Below, in pieces: positions 28,130 through 35,432 of a stretch of 45,945 bases of DNA. Numbering within the stretch: the stretch's first letter is position 1; each line of letters opens with the position of its first letter. Origin of the DNA: Bacteroidales bacterium (lineage in GTDB: Bacteria; Bacteroidota; Bacteroidia; Bacteroidales; PUMT01); contig SKND01000181.1 of the NCBI GenBank assembly GCA_007120695.1, forward strand, positions 1-45,945, given 5' to 3'. Below the pieces are notes generated by a model. That model was given only the letters and a program-made list of their open reading frames with translations, did not search any database and had not been told where the DNA came from. The position numbers were made by a program, and so were the translations under genes.

Positions 28130-28675
28130 TTGAGCATTCTTAAAGGAAATAATATTAACCTCAGGGCATTGGAACCTTCCGATGTTGACCTTCTTTACGG
28201 ATGGGAGAACAATTCAAACATCTGGTCAGTAAGCAATACCCTGGTACCTTTCTCCAGATTCGTACTTGAGAAATATATTGCTGATTCTCATCTTGATATT
28301 TTTCAGGCCAGGCAGTTAAGGCTGATGATAGACCTGGTCGGTGCAGGCCACAATGAAACAATTGGAGCAATAGATCTATATGATTTTGATCCGATGAACA
28401 AACGGGCGGGAATTGGCATACTGATAAGTGACGAAAAATACCGAAACAAGGGTTATGCCACTGAAGCACTGGGACTACTGATCAATTATTCATTTGACAT
28501 ATTGCAACTGCACCAGATATTTTGTTATATTGATTGCGACAATAAAATAAGCATCAACCTGTTTGAAAAATTCCGGTTCAAAATAACAGGAGAAAAGAAG
28601 GACTGGAATATCACGCCGGAAGGCTGGAAAAGTGAATTTATGCTTCAGCTTATTAACCCCCGTTCCCGCAGTTGA
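28130..28675 (+). CDS. GNAT family N-acetyltransferase (RimJ/RimL-like)
   Basis: 181 residues. The fold is recognised by NINLRALEPSDVDLLYGWENNSNIW at the N-terminus and, in the centre, IGILISDEKYRNKGYATEALGLLINYSF, where RNKGYA is the acetyl-CoA pyrophosphate-binding motif A. FCYIDCDNKISINLFEKFRF follows. It should transfer acetyl from acetyl-CoA to an amine, perhaps a protein N-terminus or small molecule. The start is TTG at 28130, 2 bases after the previous stop; the next Met would lose the first strand. It is the third gene of the PD40 operon and its end overlaps the convergent nuclease-fold gene by 23 bases. Confidence 0.9.
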   Translation: MSILKGNNINLRALEPSDVDLLYGWENNSNIWSVSNTLVPFSRFVLEKYIADSHLDIFQARQLRLMIDLVGAGHNETIGAIDLYDFDPMNKRAGIGILISDEKYRNKGYATEALGLLINYSFDILQLHQIFCYIDCDNKISINLFEKFRFKITGEKKDWNITPEGWKSEFMLQLINPRSRS

Positions 28676-29123
28676 TAACATCAAAACCAGGAACTTCACT
28701 CAGGAACTGCCAACTGCCGCCTTTGTGATCAAGCCTGGCACAGTAGTGATCCATCCCATTGCTGACGATCAGATACTCAACCTTGAGATCAATATTATAA
28801 CGTGCGGCCTGGTCAAAAACTTTCTGAGAGATTTTAATTGATGGTGCTTTGCATTCAACAATCACAGCAGGAGTACCCTGTTTTGAAAACAGTATTATAT
28901 CAGCACGCCTTTCCATCCGGTTAACCCTGAGCGGCATTTCAACAGCAATAAGGGAAAGCGGATACCCCTTTTCTTTAACCAGCCATGTTACAAGATTCTG
29001 CCTGACCCACTCCTCCGGTGTCAAAACAACATAACGCTTTCGTATATTATCAAAAATATACTTTCTTTGTCGTTCGGTTTTTATCCTGAAAGAATATTGT
29101 GGTAAATTTAATGACTGTACCAT
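28653..29123 (-). CDS. HsdR N-terminal-like (PD-(D/E)XK) domain protein
   Basis: 156 residues. The core matches the type I restriction enzyme R subunit N-terminal nuclease-fold domain: ADIILFSKQGTPAVIVECKAP gives the D...ExK catalytic pattern, followed by QAARYNIDLKVEYLIVSNGMDHYCARLD. No helicase, HsdM or HsdS gene is near, so this is not an active restriction system. Stand-alone proteins of this type occur next to holA and amn in other Bacteroidota and are of unknown role, perhaps DNA repair. It is divergent from the AMP nucleosidase gene with a 33-base gap. Confidence 0.85.
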   Translation of the reverse strand: MVQSLNLPQYSFRIKTERQRKYIFDNIRKRYVVLTPEEWVRQNLVTWLVKEKGYPLSLIAVEMPLRVNRMERRADIILFSKQGTPAVIVECKAPSIKISQKVFDQAARYNIDLKVEYLIVSNGMDHYCARLDHKGGSWQFLSEVPGFDVINCGNGG

Positions 29124-29141
29124 GATAATATTTAATTATAA

Positions 29142-29149
29142 CAAAGGTA
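29142..29149 (-). promoter_or_regulatory. -7 box for the HsdR-N-like gene
   Basis: On the minus strand this reads TACCTTTG, an exact TAnnTTTG match, 19 bases before the gene's ATG. A CAAA (TTTG on the minus strand) at 29165-29168 gives a short 15-base spacer. It sits within the 33-base gap to the divergent AMP nucleosidase gene. Confidence 0.45.
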
Positions 29150-29156
29150 TTAAGAT

Positions 29157-29927
29157 ATGAAAACAAAACAGGAAATTGTTCATAACTGGCTTCCAAGATA
29201 TACCGGAAATCCAATTGAAAATTTCACTAAACATATCTTGCTTACAAATTTCGGCAATTACCTCGAATTGTTTGCAGAGATGCATGATGTTTCTGTTATC
29301 GGAGAGAATAATCCAATGCCCTGTGCAGTTGCAGACGGAATCACGATAATAAACATTGGCATGGGCAGTGCCAACGCTGCAACCATAATGGATCTGCTTA
29401 GCGCAATAGAACCTCAGGCTGTTCTGTTCCTTGGTAAATGCGGAGGACTCAAAATGAAGAACAAACTTGGTGACCTGATCCTGCCAATTGCTGCCATCAG
29501 GAGTGAAGGGACTTCCAACGACTATCTTCCACCCGAAGTTCCGGCCCTTCCTGCCTTTAACCTGCAGAGGGCTGTCTCATCGGCAATAGTAAAAGCAAAA
29601 AGGGATTATTATACCGGCACTGTATTTACAACCAACAAAAGAGTTTGGGAGTATGATGACCGGTTTAAAAGATATTTGCAGAAAACAAGGGCAATGGCAA
29701 TAGATATGGAAACAGCCACTATTTTCATAGTTGGTTTTGCCAACGGAATTCCTTCCGGTGCACTCCTTCTGGTATCGGACCAGCCAATGATATCAACGGG
29801 GATAAAAACCTCGGAAAGCGACAAGAAAGTCACTGAAATGTTTGTTCATGATCACCTGACAATTGGGATCAACTCATTGAGAGAGATAATAAATCACTCT
29901 TCATCGGTTAAGCATCTTAAATTTTAA
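29157..29927 (+). CDS. amn: AMP nucleosidase
   Basis: 256 residues, the short form typical of Bacteroidota (the E. coli enzyme is about twice as long with an extra N-terminal domain). The nucleoside phosphorylase fold is shown by GITIINIGMGSANAATIMDLL, FLGKCGGLKMKNKLGDLILP, and AMAIDMETATIFIVGFANGIPSGALLLVSDQP, which holds the ribose-binding Met-Glu and the base-binding Asp. It splits AMP into adenine and ribose 5-phosphate in the cytoplasm. holA follows after 4 bases, so the two are co-transcribed. Confidence 0.93.
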   Translation: MKTKQEIVHNWLPRYTGNPIENFTKHILLTNFGNYLELFAEMHDVSVIGENNPMPCAVADGITIINIGMGSANAATIMDLLSAIEPQAVLFLGKCGGLKMKNKLGDLILPIAAIRSEGTSNDYLPPEVPALPAFNLQRAVSSAIVKAKRDYYTGTVFTTNKRVWEYDDRFKRYLQKTRAMAIDMETATIFIVGFANGIPSGALLLVSDQPMISTGIKTSESDKKVTEMFVHDHLTIGINSLREIINHSSSVKHLKF

Positions 29928-29931
29928 CCTG

Positions 29932-30936
29932 ATGACCGTACACGATATCATCAACGAGCTAAGAAACAAAACCTATCGTCCGGTATACCTGCTATCCGGC
30001 CAGGAACCCTATTATATTGATCTGGTTACAGATTTCATCATAAATAATGTCATTTCAGAAGAGGAAAAAGCGTTTAACCAGACCGTATTGTACGGCAAGG
30101 AGACCGATGTTGTATCAATAATCAATGCAGCCCGCAATTTCCCGATGATAGGCAGTCACCAACTGATAGTCATAAAGGAGGCTCAGCAGTTGAAGGATAT
30201 TGACAAACTGGCTGTGTATGCTGAGAAACCGCTTAAATCCACATTGCTGGTAATCAACTACAAGCATAATTCTTACGACAAAAGAAAAAAGCTATATAAA
30301 GCAGTTCAGGCATGTAACGGAGCTCTCCTTGAGTCACCAAGGCTTTATGAAAATAAGATCCCTGACTGGATTAATTCCTGGTTGAGTAGCAAAAACTGCA
30401 GCATCTTACCGGAAGCCTGTATGTTGCTTGTTGAATACCTTGGTACAGATCTGGGAAAGATCTCTAATGAACTTGAAAAGCTAATTATTAGCTTACCTGA
30501 AAATGACAAAAGAATAACACTGCAAAGTATTGAGAGAAATATTGGGATAAGCAAAGATTACAACACTTTCGAGCTTCAAAAGGCGCTCGTCCAGAAAAAT
30601 GTACTAAAAGCAAACCGCATTATCAATTATTTTGCAAAGAACCAGAAAACCAATCCGTTTACCTTAACAATCACATCACTTTTCTTTTTCTTCTCCAGGG
30701 TATTCACATGGCACTTCATCAAAGACAAATCATCAAAGAATATAGCATCTGCCCTGAAGGTCAACCCATACTTTGTTCAGGAATATGAAAGAGCCGCAAA
30801 GAAATATAACCCGAGAAAGACTGCACAGATCATCTCATGGTTGAGAGAATACGACATGAAATCAAAAGGATTCGGCAATGCATCAACTACTGAGGGAGAT
30901 CTGCTTAAGGAACTAATTTACAAGATAATGCACTGA
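29932..30936 (+). CDS. holA: DNA polymerase III subunit delta
   Basis: 334 residues. The N-terminal AAA+-like region has the family opening YRPVYLLSGQEPYYIDLVTDFI (about 16-37) and NAARNFPMIGSHQLIVIKEAQQL. The middle has LVEYLGTDLGKISNELEKLI and the C-terminal domain ends AAKKYNPRKTAQIISWLREYDMKSKGFG. As expected for delta, there is no working Walker A. It opens the beta clamp as part of the clamp loader. It lies 4 bp after amn. The family assignment is secure and the length is normal. Confidence 0.93.
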   Translation: MTVHDIINELRNKTYRPVYLLSGQEPYYIDLVTDFIINNVISEEEKAFNQTVLYGKETDVVSIINAARNFPMIGSHQLIVIKEAQQLKDIDKLAVYAEKPLKSTLLVINYKHNSYDKRKKLYKAVQACNGALLESPRLYENKIPDWINSWLSSKNCSILPEACMLLVEYLGTDLGKISNELEKLIISLPENDKRITLQSIERNIGISKDYNTFELQKALVQKNVLKANRIINYFAKNQKTNPFTLTITSLFFFFSRVFTWHFIKDKSSKNIASALKVNPYFVQEYERAAKKYNPRKTAQIISWLREYDMKSKGFGNASTTEGDLLKELIYKIMH

Positions 30937-31160
30937 TATCGAAACAACCGGACTATCGAAGCAACAATTCTTAAAGCCCTCAACATTATAGATTACCCCA
31001 ACTACTCCCGGCAGAATGATCGTCTGTAAGAGCAGGCCAGGCACCCTGTTTTTGCCAGAATAACACTAAATGATGTTTTTTGATAAACTTAAATTACATA
31101 TCACTGATTTATAAACTTAGAAATACCCTTGAGTCTTTGAACTTTGGGGGTATATTTTTT
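30937..31160. other. Intergenic region after holA, no gene recognised
   Basis: About 220 AT-rich bases with no convincing ORF, RNA gene or strong terminator hairpin. Together with the doubtful 64-codon ORF at 31161-31355 it makes up the 470-base gap between holA and the rhomboid gene. Confidence 0.5.
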
Positions 31161-31355
31161 TCACCATAAAGACACCGGGATGCCGGAATTCATCATGATA
31201 TGAATGTTTGTGTGTAATTTAAGATGAAAAAAACTGACCTGAAGGTCGATTTCTCTTGCAATATCTAGCCATTTGTTGTTATTTTCAACAAATGAGAAAT
31301 TCATATATATTTTAACCAGGGTTAGAAGTAGTTTTTCCAATGATCTGTCTGACAT
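31161..31355 (-). CDS. Doubtful small ORF, 64 codons
   Basis: An ATG-initiated ORF in the gap before the rhomboid gene, encoding a protein that opens SDRSLEKLLLTLVKIYMNF with helical character and continues NNNKWLDIAREI. I recognise no family. Its 5' end overlaps the promoter of the divergent rhomboid gene. It could be a small gene, a remnant, or chance; base composition is like the surrounding intergenic DNA. Confidence 0.25.
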   Translation of the reverse strand: MSDRSLEKLLLTLVKIYMNFSFVENNNKWLDIAREIDLQVSFFHLKLHTNIHIMMNSGIPVSLW

Positions 31356-31378
31356 CTGTATCCGGTTTCGTATATTTG
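31348..31378 (+). promoter_or_regulatory. Promoter of the rhomboid protease gene
   Basis: TCTG at 31348-31351, a 19-base spacer, and TATATTTG at 31371-31378 fit the Bacteroidota -33/-7 pattern, with an exact -7 box. The ATG at 31408 follows with a leader of about 23 bases. Confidence 0.6.
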
Positions 31379-31407
31379 CACCATTATTCTAAATCCTATC
31401 CCGTAAT

Positions 31408-32025
31408 ATGACGATTTTTATTGTAGCGCTAACTTCTTTAATATCTATCATGGCCTTCTCAAGGCCCGAACTGATGATGAAACTCCAGTTCAACCCATAC
31501 CAGGTTCACCATCGCAGGCAGTATTACAGGCTTCTCACTCATGCTTTATTGCACGCCGACTGGGTGCATCTGTTTATTAACATGCTGGTGCTATTATCTT
31601 TCGGAACAGCAGTGGAAAGGTATTTCGGTCGACTGGAAACTATGGGAATGCTGAGGTTTCCGGGACTTGTTTACCTGCTTCTTTATATCGGTGCCGTTGT
31701 AGCATCATCACTTACCACCCTGAAAAAGCACAAGGATAACCATTGGTATAATTCAGTGGGAGCTTCAGGCGGAGTCTCGGCAGTAATATTTACCAGCATC
31801 TTTTTTGCACCCTGGCAAAATCTTTTGCTTTATGCCATAATCCCAATACCCGGCATTGTCTTCGGCGGACTATATCTGGCATACTCACATTATATGAGCA
31901 AAAAAGCCTCTGACAATATAAACCATGATGCCCACTTCATTGGTGCAGTCTTCGGACTGCTATTCCCGTTGCTGATTAACATCAGTCTGATAGGAACCTT
32001 TTTTGAGCAGCTATTCCGCATCTAA
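31408..32025 (+). CDS. Rhomboid family intramembrane serine protease
   Basis: 205 residues with about six membrane helices. The catalytic Ser is in VGASGGVSAVIF (GxSG, about residue 115) on helix 4 and the catalytic His in HDAHFIGAVFGLLFP on helix 6. The L1-loop HADWVHLFINMLVL with HxxxN is also present, so the enzyme looks active. It lies in the inner membrane and cleaves membrane-spanning helices of substrates not identifiable here. It leads a run with the HAD phosphatase and class IV aminotransferase genes, spaced 58 and 30 bases apart. Confidence 0.95.
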   Translation: MTIFIVALTSLISIMAFSRPELMMKLQFNPYQVHHRRQYYRLLTHALLHADWVHLFINMLVLLSFGTAVERYFGRLETMGMLRFPGLVYLLLYIGAVVASSLTTLKKHKDNHWYNSVGASGGVSAVIFTSIFFAPWQNLLLYAIIPIPGIVFGGLYLAYSHYMSKKASDNINHDAHFIGAVFGLLFPLLINISLIGTFFEQLFRI

Positions 32026-32083
32026 GCGGGTGAGCTGTAAAACCTGCTTTGAACCTGCTTGACACCGGGTAACGCAAAAAATT

Positions 32084-32584
32084 ATGAGTTTAACACCAAA
32101 CCCTTGCAAAGCTGTATTTCTTGACAGGGATGGTGTGATCAACCGGGAAAAAGGCAGTTATATTTTTGAGCCCGGAGAGTTCGATATTAACGCCGGAGTA
32201 ACAGAGGCACTGAGAATTTTCAGGGACAGGGGATTTATCCTGGTTGTAATAACAAACCAGAGTGGTATTGCTCAGGGGATATATACTCATGCACACGTAG
32301 ATAAGATACATTGCATCTTAAGGGAGCAATTTAAACTGCAGGGGATAGATTTTGCAGAAATTTATTATTGTCCCCATCACCCGTCGACAGGAAAATGCCT
32401 CTGCCGTAAACCCGGAAGTATTTTGATTGAGAAGGCCATCGGCAGATTCGGTATTGATCCTTCATTATCATATATGATCGGTGACAGGCCGAGAGATATC
32501 GAAGCTGCCGAAAGAGCAGGTATCAAGGGCATACTGATTGACTCGAATGACTCGTTAATGAATTATGCCGGCGAGATTATCTAG
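32084..32584 (+). CDS. HAD-IIIA phosphatase, GmhB-like
   Basis: 166 residues. HAD motif I is FLDRDGVINREKG (about 12-24), motif II is VVITNQSGIAQG, and motif III/IV is MIGDRPRDIEAAERAGI. The zinc-binding loop YYCPHHPSTGKCLCRKPG (Cys/His cluster) is the hallmark of D,D-heptose 1,7-bisphosphate 7-phosphatase. It would remove the C7 phosphate in ADP-heptose synthesis for LPS inner core. No other heptose gene is nearby, and histidinol-phosphatase relatives share the motifs, so the name is held at GmhB-like. Confidence 0.88.
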   Translation: MSLTPNPCKAVFLDRDGVINREKGSYIFEPGEFDINAGVTEALRIFRDRGFILVVITNQSGIAQGIYTHAHVDKIHCILREQFKLQGIDFAEIYYCPHHPSTGKCLCRKPGSILIEKAIGRFGIDPSLSYMIGDRPRDIEAAERAGIKGILIDSNDSLMNYAGEII

Positions 32585-32614
32585 TTCTTTGCCGGACAAT
32601 ATAAAACCGTATTA

Positions 32615-33463
32615 ATGCATAAACAGTTTATTTGCCTGAACGGGGAAATGCTCCCTGCAGGAGAACCTTCACTTTATCATAATAACAGGGCCTTTTGCTA
32701 CGGAGATGCGCTGTTTGAGACTATACACGCGAACGGCACCAGCCTGCAATTCTTCTTAGAACATTATAACAGGCTCAGTGAGGGTATGCAAACACTCAGG
32801 ATGGATCATACTATTCCCGGAAACGATACACTCGAAGCAGACCTGGTAAGACTGCTTAATAAAAATCATCTGTATAAAGGGGTCAGGATAAGACTAAGCG
32901 TTTTTCGGAATACAGGTGGTTTTTACTCACCGCAGGACAACTCAGTCTCATATATGGCCGAGACCATTCCTTTGGAACATGATCATTACACCCTGAACCG
33001 TAAAGGATTGAAGACAGAGGTATTTAAAAGACTGTCGAAACAGGCAGATATGTTGTCAAACCTGAAAACAGCAAATTCACTACTTTATATCCATGCCGGG
33101 ATATTTAAAAGTGAACAGGGACTCGATGATTGTTTCATTATCAACACTGAAGAAAGATTAATTGAGGCAATAAGCTCCAATTTGTTTATAATCAAAGACA
33201 AGACCCTTTATACACCACCCCTTGATGAAGGTTGTGTTGCCGGTATAATGCGGGGCCAGATTATAAGGATAGCCGGAAATGAAGGAGTTGAGTGCGTGGA
33301 AGCGCCGGTTACAGAAGAAGATCTGCTAACGGCTGACGAATGTTTTCTGACCAATGCAATTTCAGGAATAAGGTGGGTTCTGGCGTTCAGAAACAAAAGA
33401 TTTTACAACAAAACATCCAGACTTCTGACAGCATCACTAAACAGGGAGCAGTTCGGAATTTGA
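32615..33463 (+). CDS. Class IV aminotransferase / aminodeoxychorismate lyase-like
   Basis: 282 residues of the fold type IV PLP family. Signatures are YHNNRAFCYGDALFETI (about 20-36), the likely PLP lysine in SNLKTANSLLYIHA, and EAISSNLFIIKDKTLYTPPLDEGCVAGIMRG, followed by LTADECFLTNAISGIRWV. Candidates are branched-chain amino acid aminotransferase and 4-amino-4-deoxychorismate lyase (PabC, folate). The TNAISGI ending and short length lean towards PabC, but no pabA/pabB gene lies beside it. It follows the GmhB-like gene by 30 bases and converges on yqgE. Confidence 0.85.
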   Translation: MHKQFICLNGEMLPAGEPSLYHNNRAFCYGDALFETIHANGTSLQFFLEHYNRLSEGMQTLRMDHTIPGNDTLEADLVRLLNKNHLYKGVRIRLSVFRNTGGFYSPQDNSVSYMAETIPLEHDHYTLNRKGLKTEVFKRLSKQADMLSNLKTANSLLYIHAGIFKSEQGLDDCFIINTEERLIEAISSNLFIIKDKTLYTPPLDEGCVAGIMRGQIIRIAGNEGVECVEAPVTEEDLLTADECFLTNAISGIRWVLAFRNKRFYNKTSRLLTASLNREQFGI

Positions 33464-33467
33464 TCAT

Positions 33468-34058
33468 CTAATTCATGCCTGGATTTTCCGGGAAGTTTGT
33501 CCACAATCTATATTTTCCACCGAGAGAATTCAGTACCTGTTGCCAGAATTCCTTACCCCGGCTATTCATTATCTTCCGGCTATCCAGTTCACTAACCACC
33601 CAGGAGTTTTCAGATATTTCTCTTTCAAGCTGTCTGGGTTCCCAGCCTGAGTACCCTACAAAAAACCTTATCTGATCATCCTTCAGTGCTCCGCCTTTAA
33701 TAAGTTGTTTAACAAGTTCAAAATCACCTCCCCACCATATATCATTTGTCACCTTGACACTGTTGGGTATTATATCACCCAGGCTATGTATGTAATGCAC
33801 GGCATTTGTTCCAACCGGACCACCTACCGAAATTGATGTATCTATTGCAGGAAAGTCTGAGAGAATTTCGCTTATTGTAACTTCAACAGGCTTGTTAAGC
33901 ACAAGGCCCACTGTACCCTTGTCGTTGTGTTCTGTCAACAGCACAACCGAACGTTTAAAATAGGCATCATTCAGAAAGGGATCGGAAATAAGAATCCTTC
34001 CCTGCCCGGGCATTATATTGTTGTGGTCTATCCTGAATATGTCAAATTTAAGATCCAC
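33468..34058 (-). CDS. YqgE/AlgH family protein
   Basis: 196 residues. The family opening is GQGRILISDPFLNDAYFKRSVVLLTEH (about 18-44), then GTVGLVLNKPVEVTISEIL, a VGGPVG turn, DIWWGGDFELVKQLI, and RFFVGYSGWEPRQLEREI. The family is a conserved single-domain cytoplasmic fold; AlgH affects alginate in Pseudomonas, but the biochemical role is unknown. The start is GTG at 34056-34058; the internal Met at residue 17 would remove the first strand. It is monocistronic, convergent with the aminotransferase gene 4 bases away. Confidence 0.93.
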   Translation of the reverse strand: MDLKFDIFRIDHNNIMPGQGRILISDPFLNDAYFKRSVVLLTEHNDKGTVGLVLNKPVEVTISEILSDFPAIDTSISVGGPVGTNAVHYIHSLGDIIPNSVKVTNDIWWGGDFELVKQLIKGGALKDDQIRFFVGYSGWEPRQLEREISENSWVVSELDSRKIMNSRGKEFWQQVLNSLGGKYRLWTNFPENPGMN

Positions 34059-34186
34059 GACTCTTTTTTTTAAGCAATTTAACTAATAAATCAGATATTG
34101 TCAATAATTAACAATCTGAATTATCAACAGCAAAACATATTCCAGTGTTTTTAGATACCACAAAAAATTAGAATTTTTAAGAAATT

Positions 34187-35017
34187 TTAATCATTACCGG
34201 TTTTATATAAAGATGCAGCCTTTTCGGCTGAAAGAGCAATCCCTTTGATCATCGCCGAGCTGAATCCTTCATACTCCATCAGGTTCAGACCTGCAATAGT
34301 ACAACCTTTAGGTGTTGTGACCCTGTCGATCTCCTGCTCGGGATGACTGCCGGCGGCTAGCAGAAGAGATGCTGCTCCCCTTGCTGCCTGGGTAGCAATT
34401 CTTAGTGCATGTGACGACTGCAAACCTATCTCAATACCTCCCTGCGAGGCAGCCCTGATTGCTCTCAGGAAGAATGCAACCCCACAGGCTCCTATGGCAG
34501 TTGCAGCTATCATCTCCTCTTCATTAATAACCAGGGTGGATCCTGACATGTCAAAAAGCCTGGTCGCCATATCCATTGTTTCATCACTCAGCCCTTTCCC
34601 TGCAAGGCATGTCATTGATTCGCCAACCGATATTGCAATATTAGGCATTGCCCTGATAACAGGTATTTTATCACCGATAATTTGCGCAATCTGACTAAGC
34701 CGGACTCCTGTAACAATTGATATTACAGTATGCCTGCCAGCATCCAGAACAGGTTGGATTTCTCTTAGCAGACCGTTCATCTGTTGTGGTTCAACAGAAA
34801 TAATAACCAGTTCAGAAGCCTCAACTGCCTTTTTGTTATCACTATGGATCATCACTCCTGATTCTTTAATTTCTGACAGCAGGTGAGAACGTCTGCGGGT
34901 CAGGGTTATATTTCCTGAAGAAAATTTTCCCGACCGCAATATTCCCCGGGCTATTGAAAGCCCGATATTACCTGCACCAAGGATGGCAATCCGGCTATTT
35001 TTATCAAGTTTCATCAT
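34187..35017 (-). CDS. proC: Pyrroline-5-carboxylate reductase
   Basis: 276 residues from the chosen ATG at 35015-35017. The frame stays open upstream to an ATG at 35143, but that extension precedes the Rossmann strand and is not like the family. Visible features are the NAD(P)-binding RIAILGAGNIGLSIARGIL, VISIVTGVRLSQIAQ, IRAMPNIAISVGESMT, and the dimerisation domain GACGVAFFLRAIRAA with DRVTTPKGCTIAGLNLMEYEGFSSAMIKGI. It reduces pyrroline-5-carboxylate to proline. TPKG replaces the more common TPGG of the family and may be tolerated. No other proline gene is adjacent. Confidence 0.92.
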   Translation of the reverse strand: MMKLDKNSRIAILGAGNIGLSIARGILRSGKFSSGNITLTRRRSHLLSEIKESGVMIHSDNKKAVEASELVIISVEPQQMNGLLREIQPVLDAGRHTVISIVTGVRLSQIAQIIGDKIPVIRAMPNIAISVGESMTCLAGKGLSDETMDMATRLFDMSGSTLVINEEEMIAATAIGACGVAFFLRAIRAASQGGIEIGLQSSHALRIATQAARGAASLLLAAGSHPEQEIDRVTTPKGCTIAGLNLMEYEGFSSAMIKGIALSAEKAASLYKTGND

Positions 35018-35358
35018 TATTTTTCTGATTAGGATTAAATATTCTATGTCAATTGCTTGCATTCTGCCGGCAGGGAACAGTAATAAACCGGCAGAAAGAT
35101 AGCCGACATGCATATACCCGGCAAACAAAACAATTTTTTTCAAAAATAGCTAAATTTAAGGAATATGATAAATATCACATTAAGAACACATATTATAAAA
35201 ACAGAACTCATTTACAAACCCGGATTCTTAGAAAAACAATTAATTTAGCCTTATTAGAATATTCACATCATTTTGTAATTATACGTCCTGGTGTCTCCGG
35301 GGAAAAAAAATTTTCTGCAAAGTTCAAAGGTTCAAGAATATTTCTAAGTTTATGGGCT
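35018..35358. other. Intergenic region between proC and crtI, no gene recognised
   Basis: AT-rich divergent intergenic region of about 340 bases up to the hairpin at 35359. An open frame at 35053-35373 has no recognisable protein content. No RNA gene seen. Confidence 0.5.
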
Positions 35359-35381
35359 CCGGGATTGGATTAAGGTCCCGG
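35359..35381. promoter_or_regulatory. Inverted repeat upstream of crtI
   Basis: CCGGGA and TCCCGG pair around an 11-base loop, about 35 bases before the -7 box of crtI. It is a possible operator for the pigment gene. No T run follows, so a terminator is unlikely. Confidence 0.3.
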
Positions 35382-35415
35382 GAATGTGCTTTACAATATA
35401 AAGATTGTGATTAAT

Positions 35416-35423
35416 TATCTTTG
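35416..35423 (+). promoter_or_regulatory. -7 promoter box of crtI
   Basis: TATCTTTG matches TAnnTTTG exactly, with a TTTA at 35390-35393 as a weak -33 element 22 bases upstream. The ATG at 35433 lies only 9 bases beyond the box, so the transcript would be nearly leaderless. This rules against the in-frame TTG at 35421. Confidence 0.5.
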
Positions 35424-35432
35424 AATTTCAAT

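Noticed and set aside
28653-29123. Restriction-modification system
   Set aside because: Only the HsdR N-terminal domain is present; helicase, methylase and specificity genes are missing.
35018-35143. Extended N-terminus of proC with a hydrophobic leader
   Set aside because: P5C reductases begin directly before the Rossmann strand; the extra 42 residues are intergenic-like in composition.
35053-35373. 106-codon frame between proC and crtI
   Set aside because: Low-complexity, basic and unlike any protein family; it overlaps the proC upstream region and the crtI hairpin.
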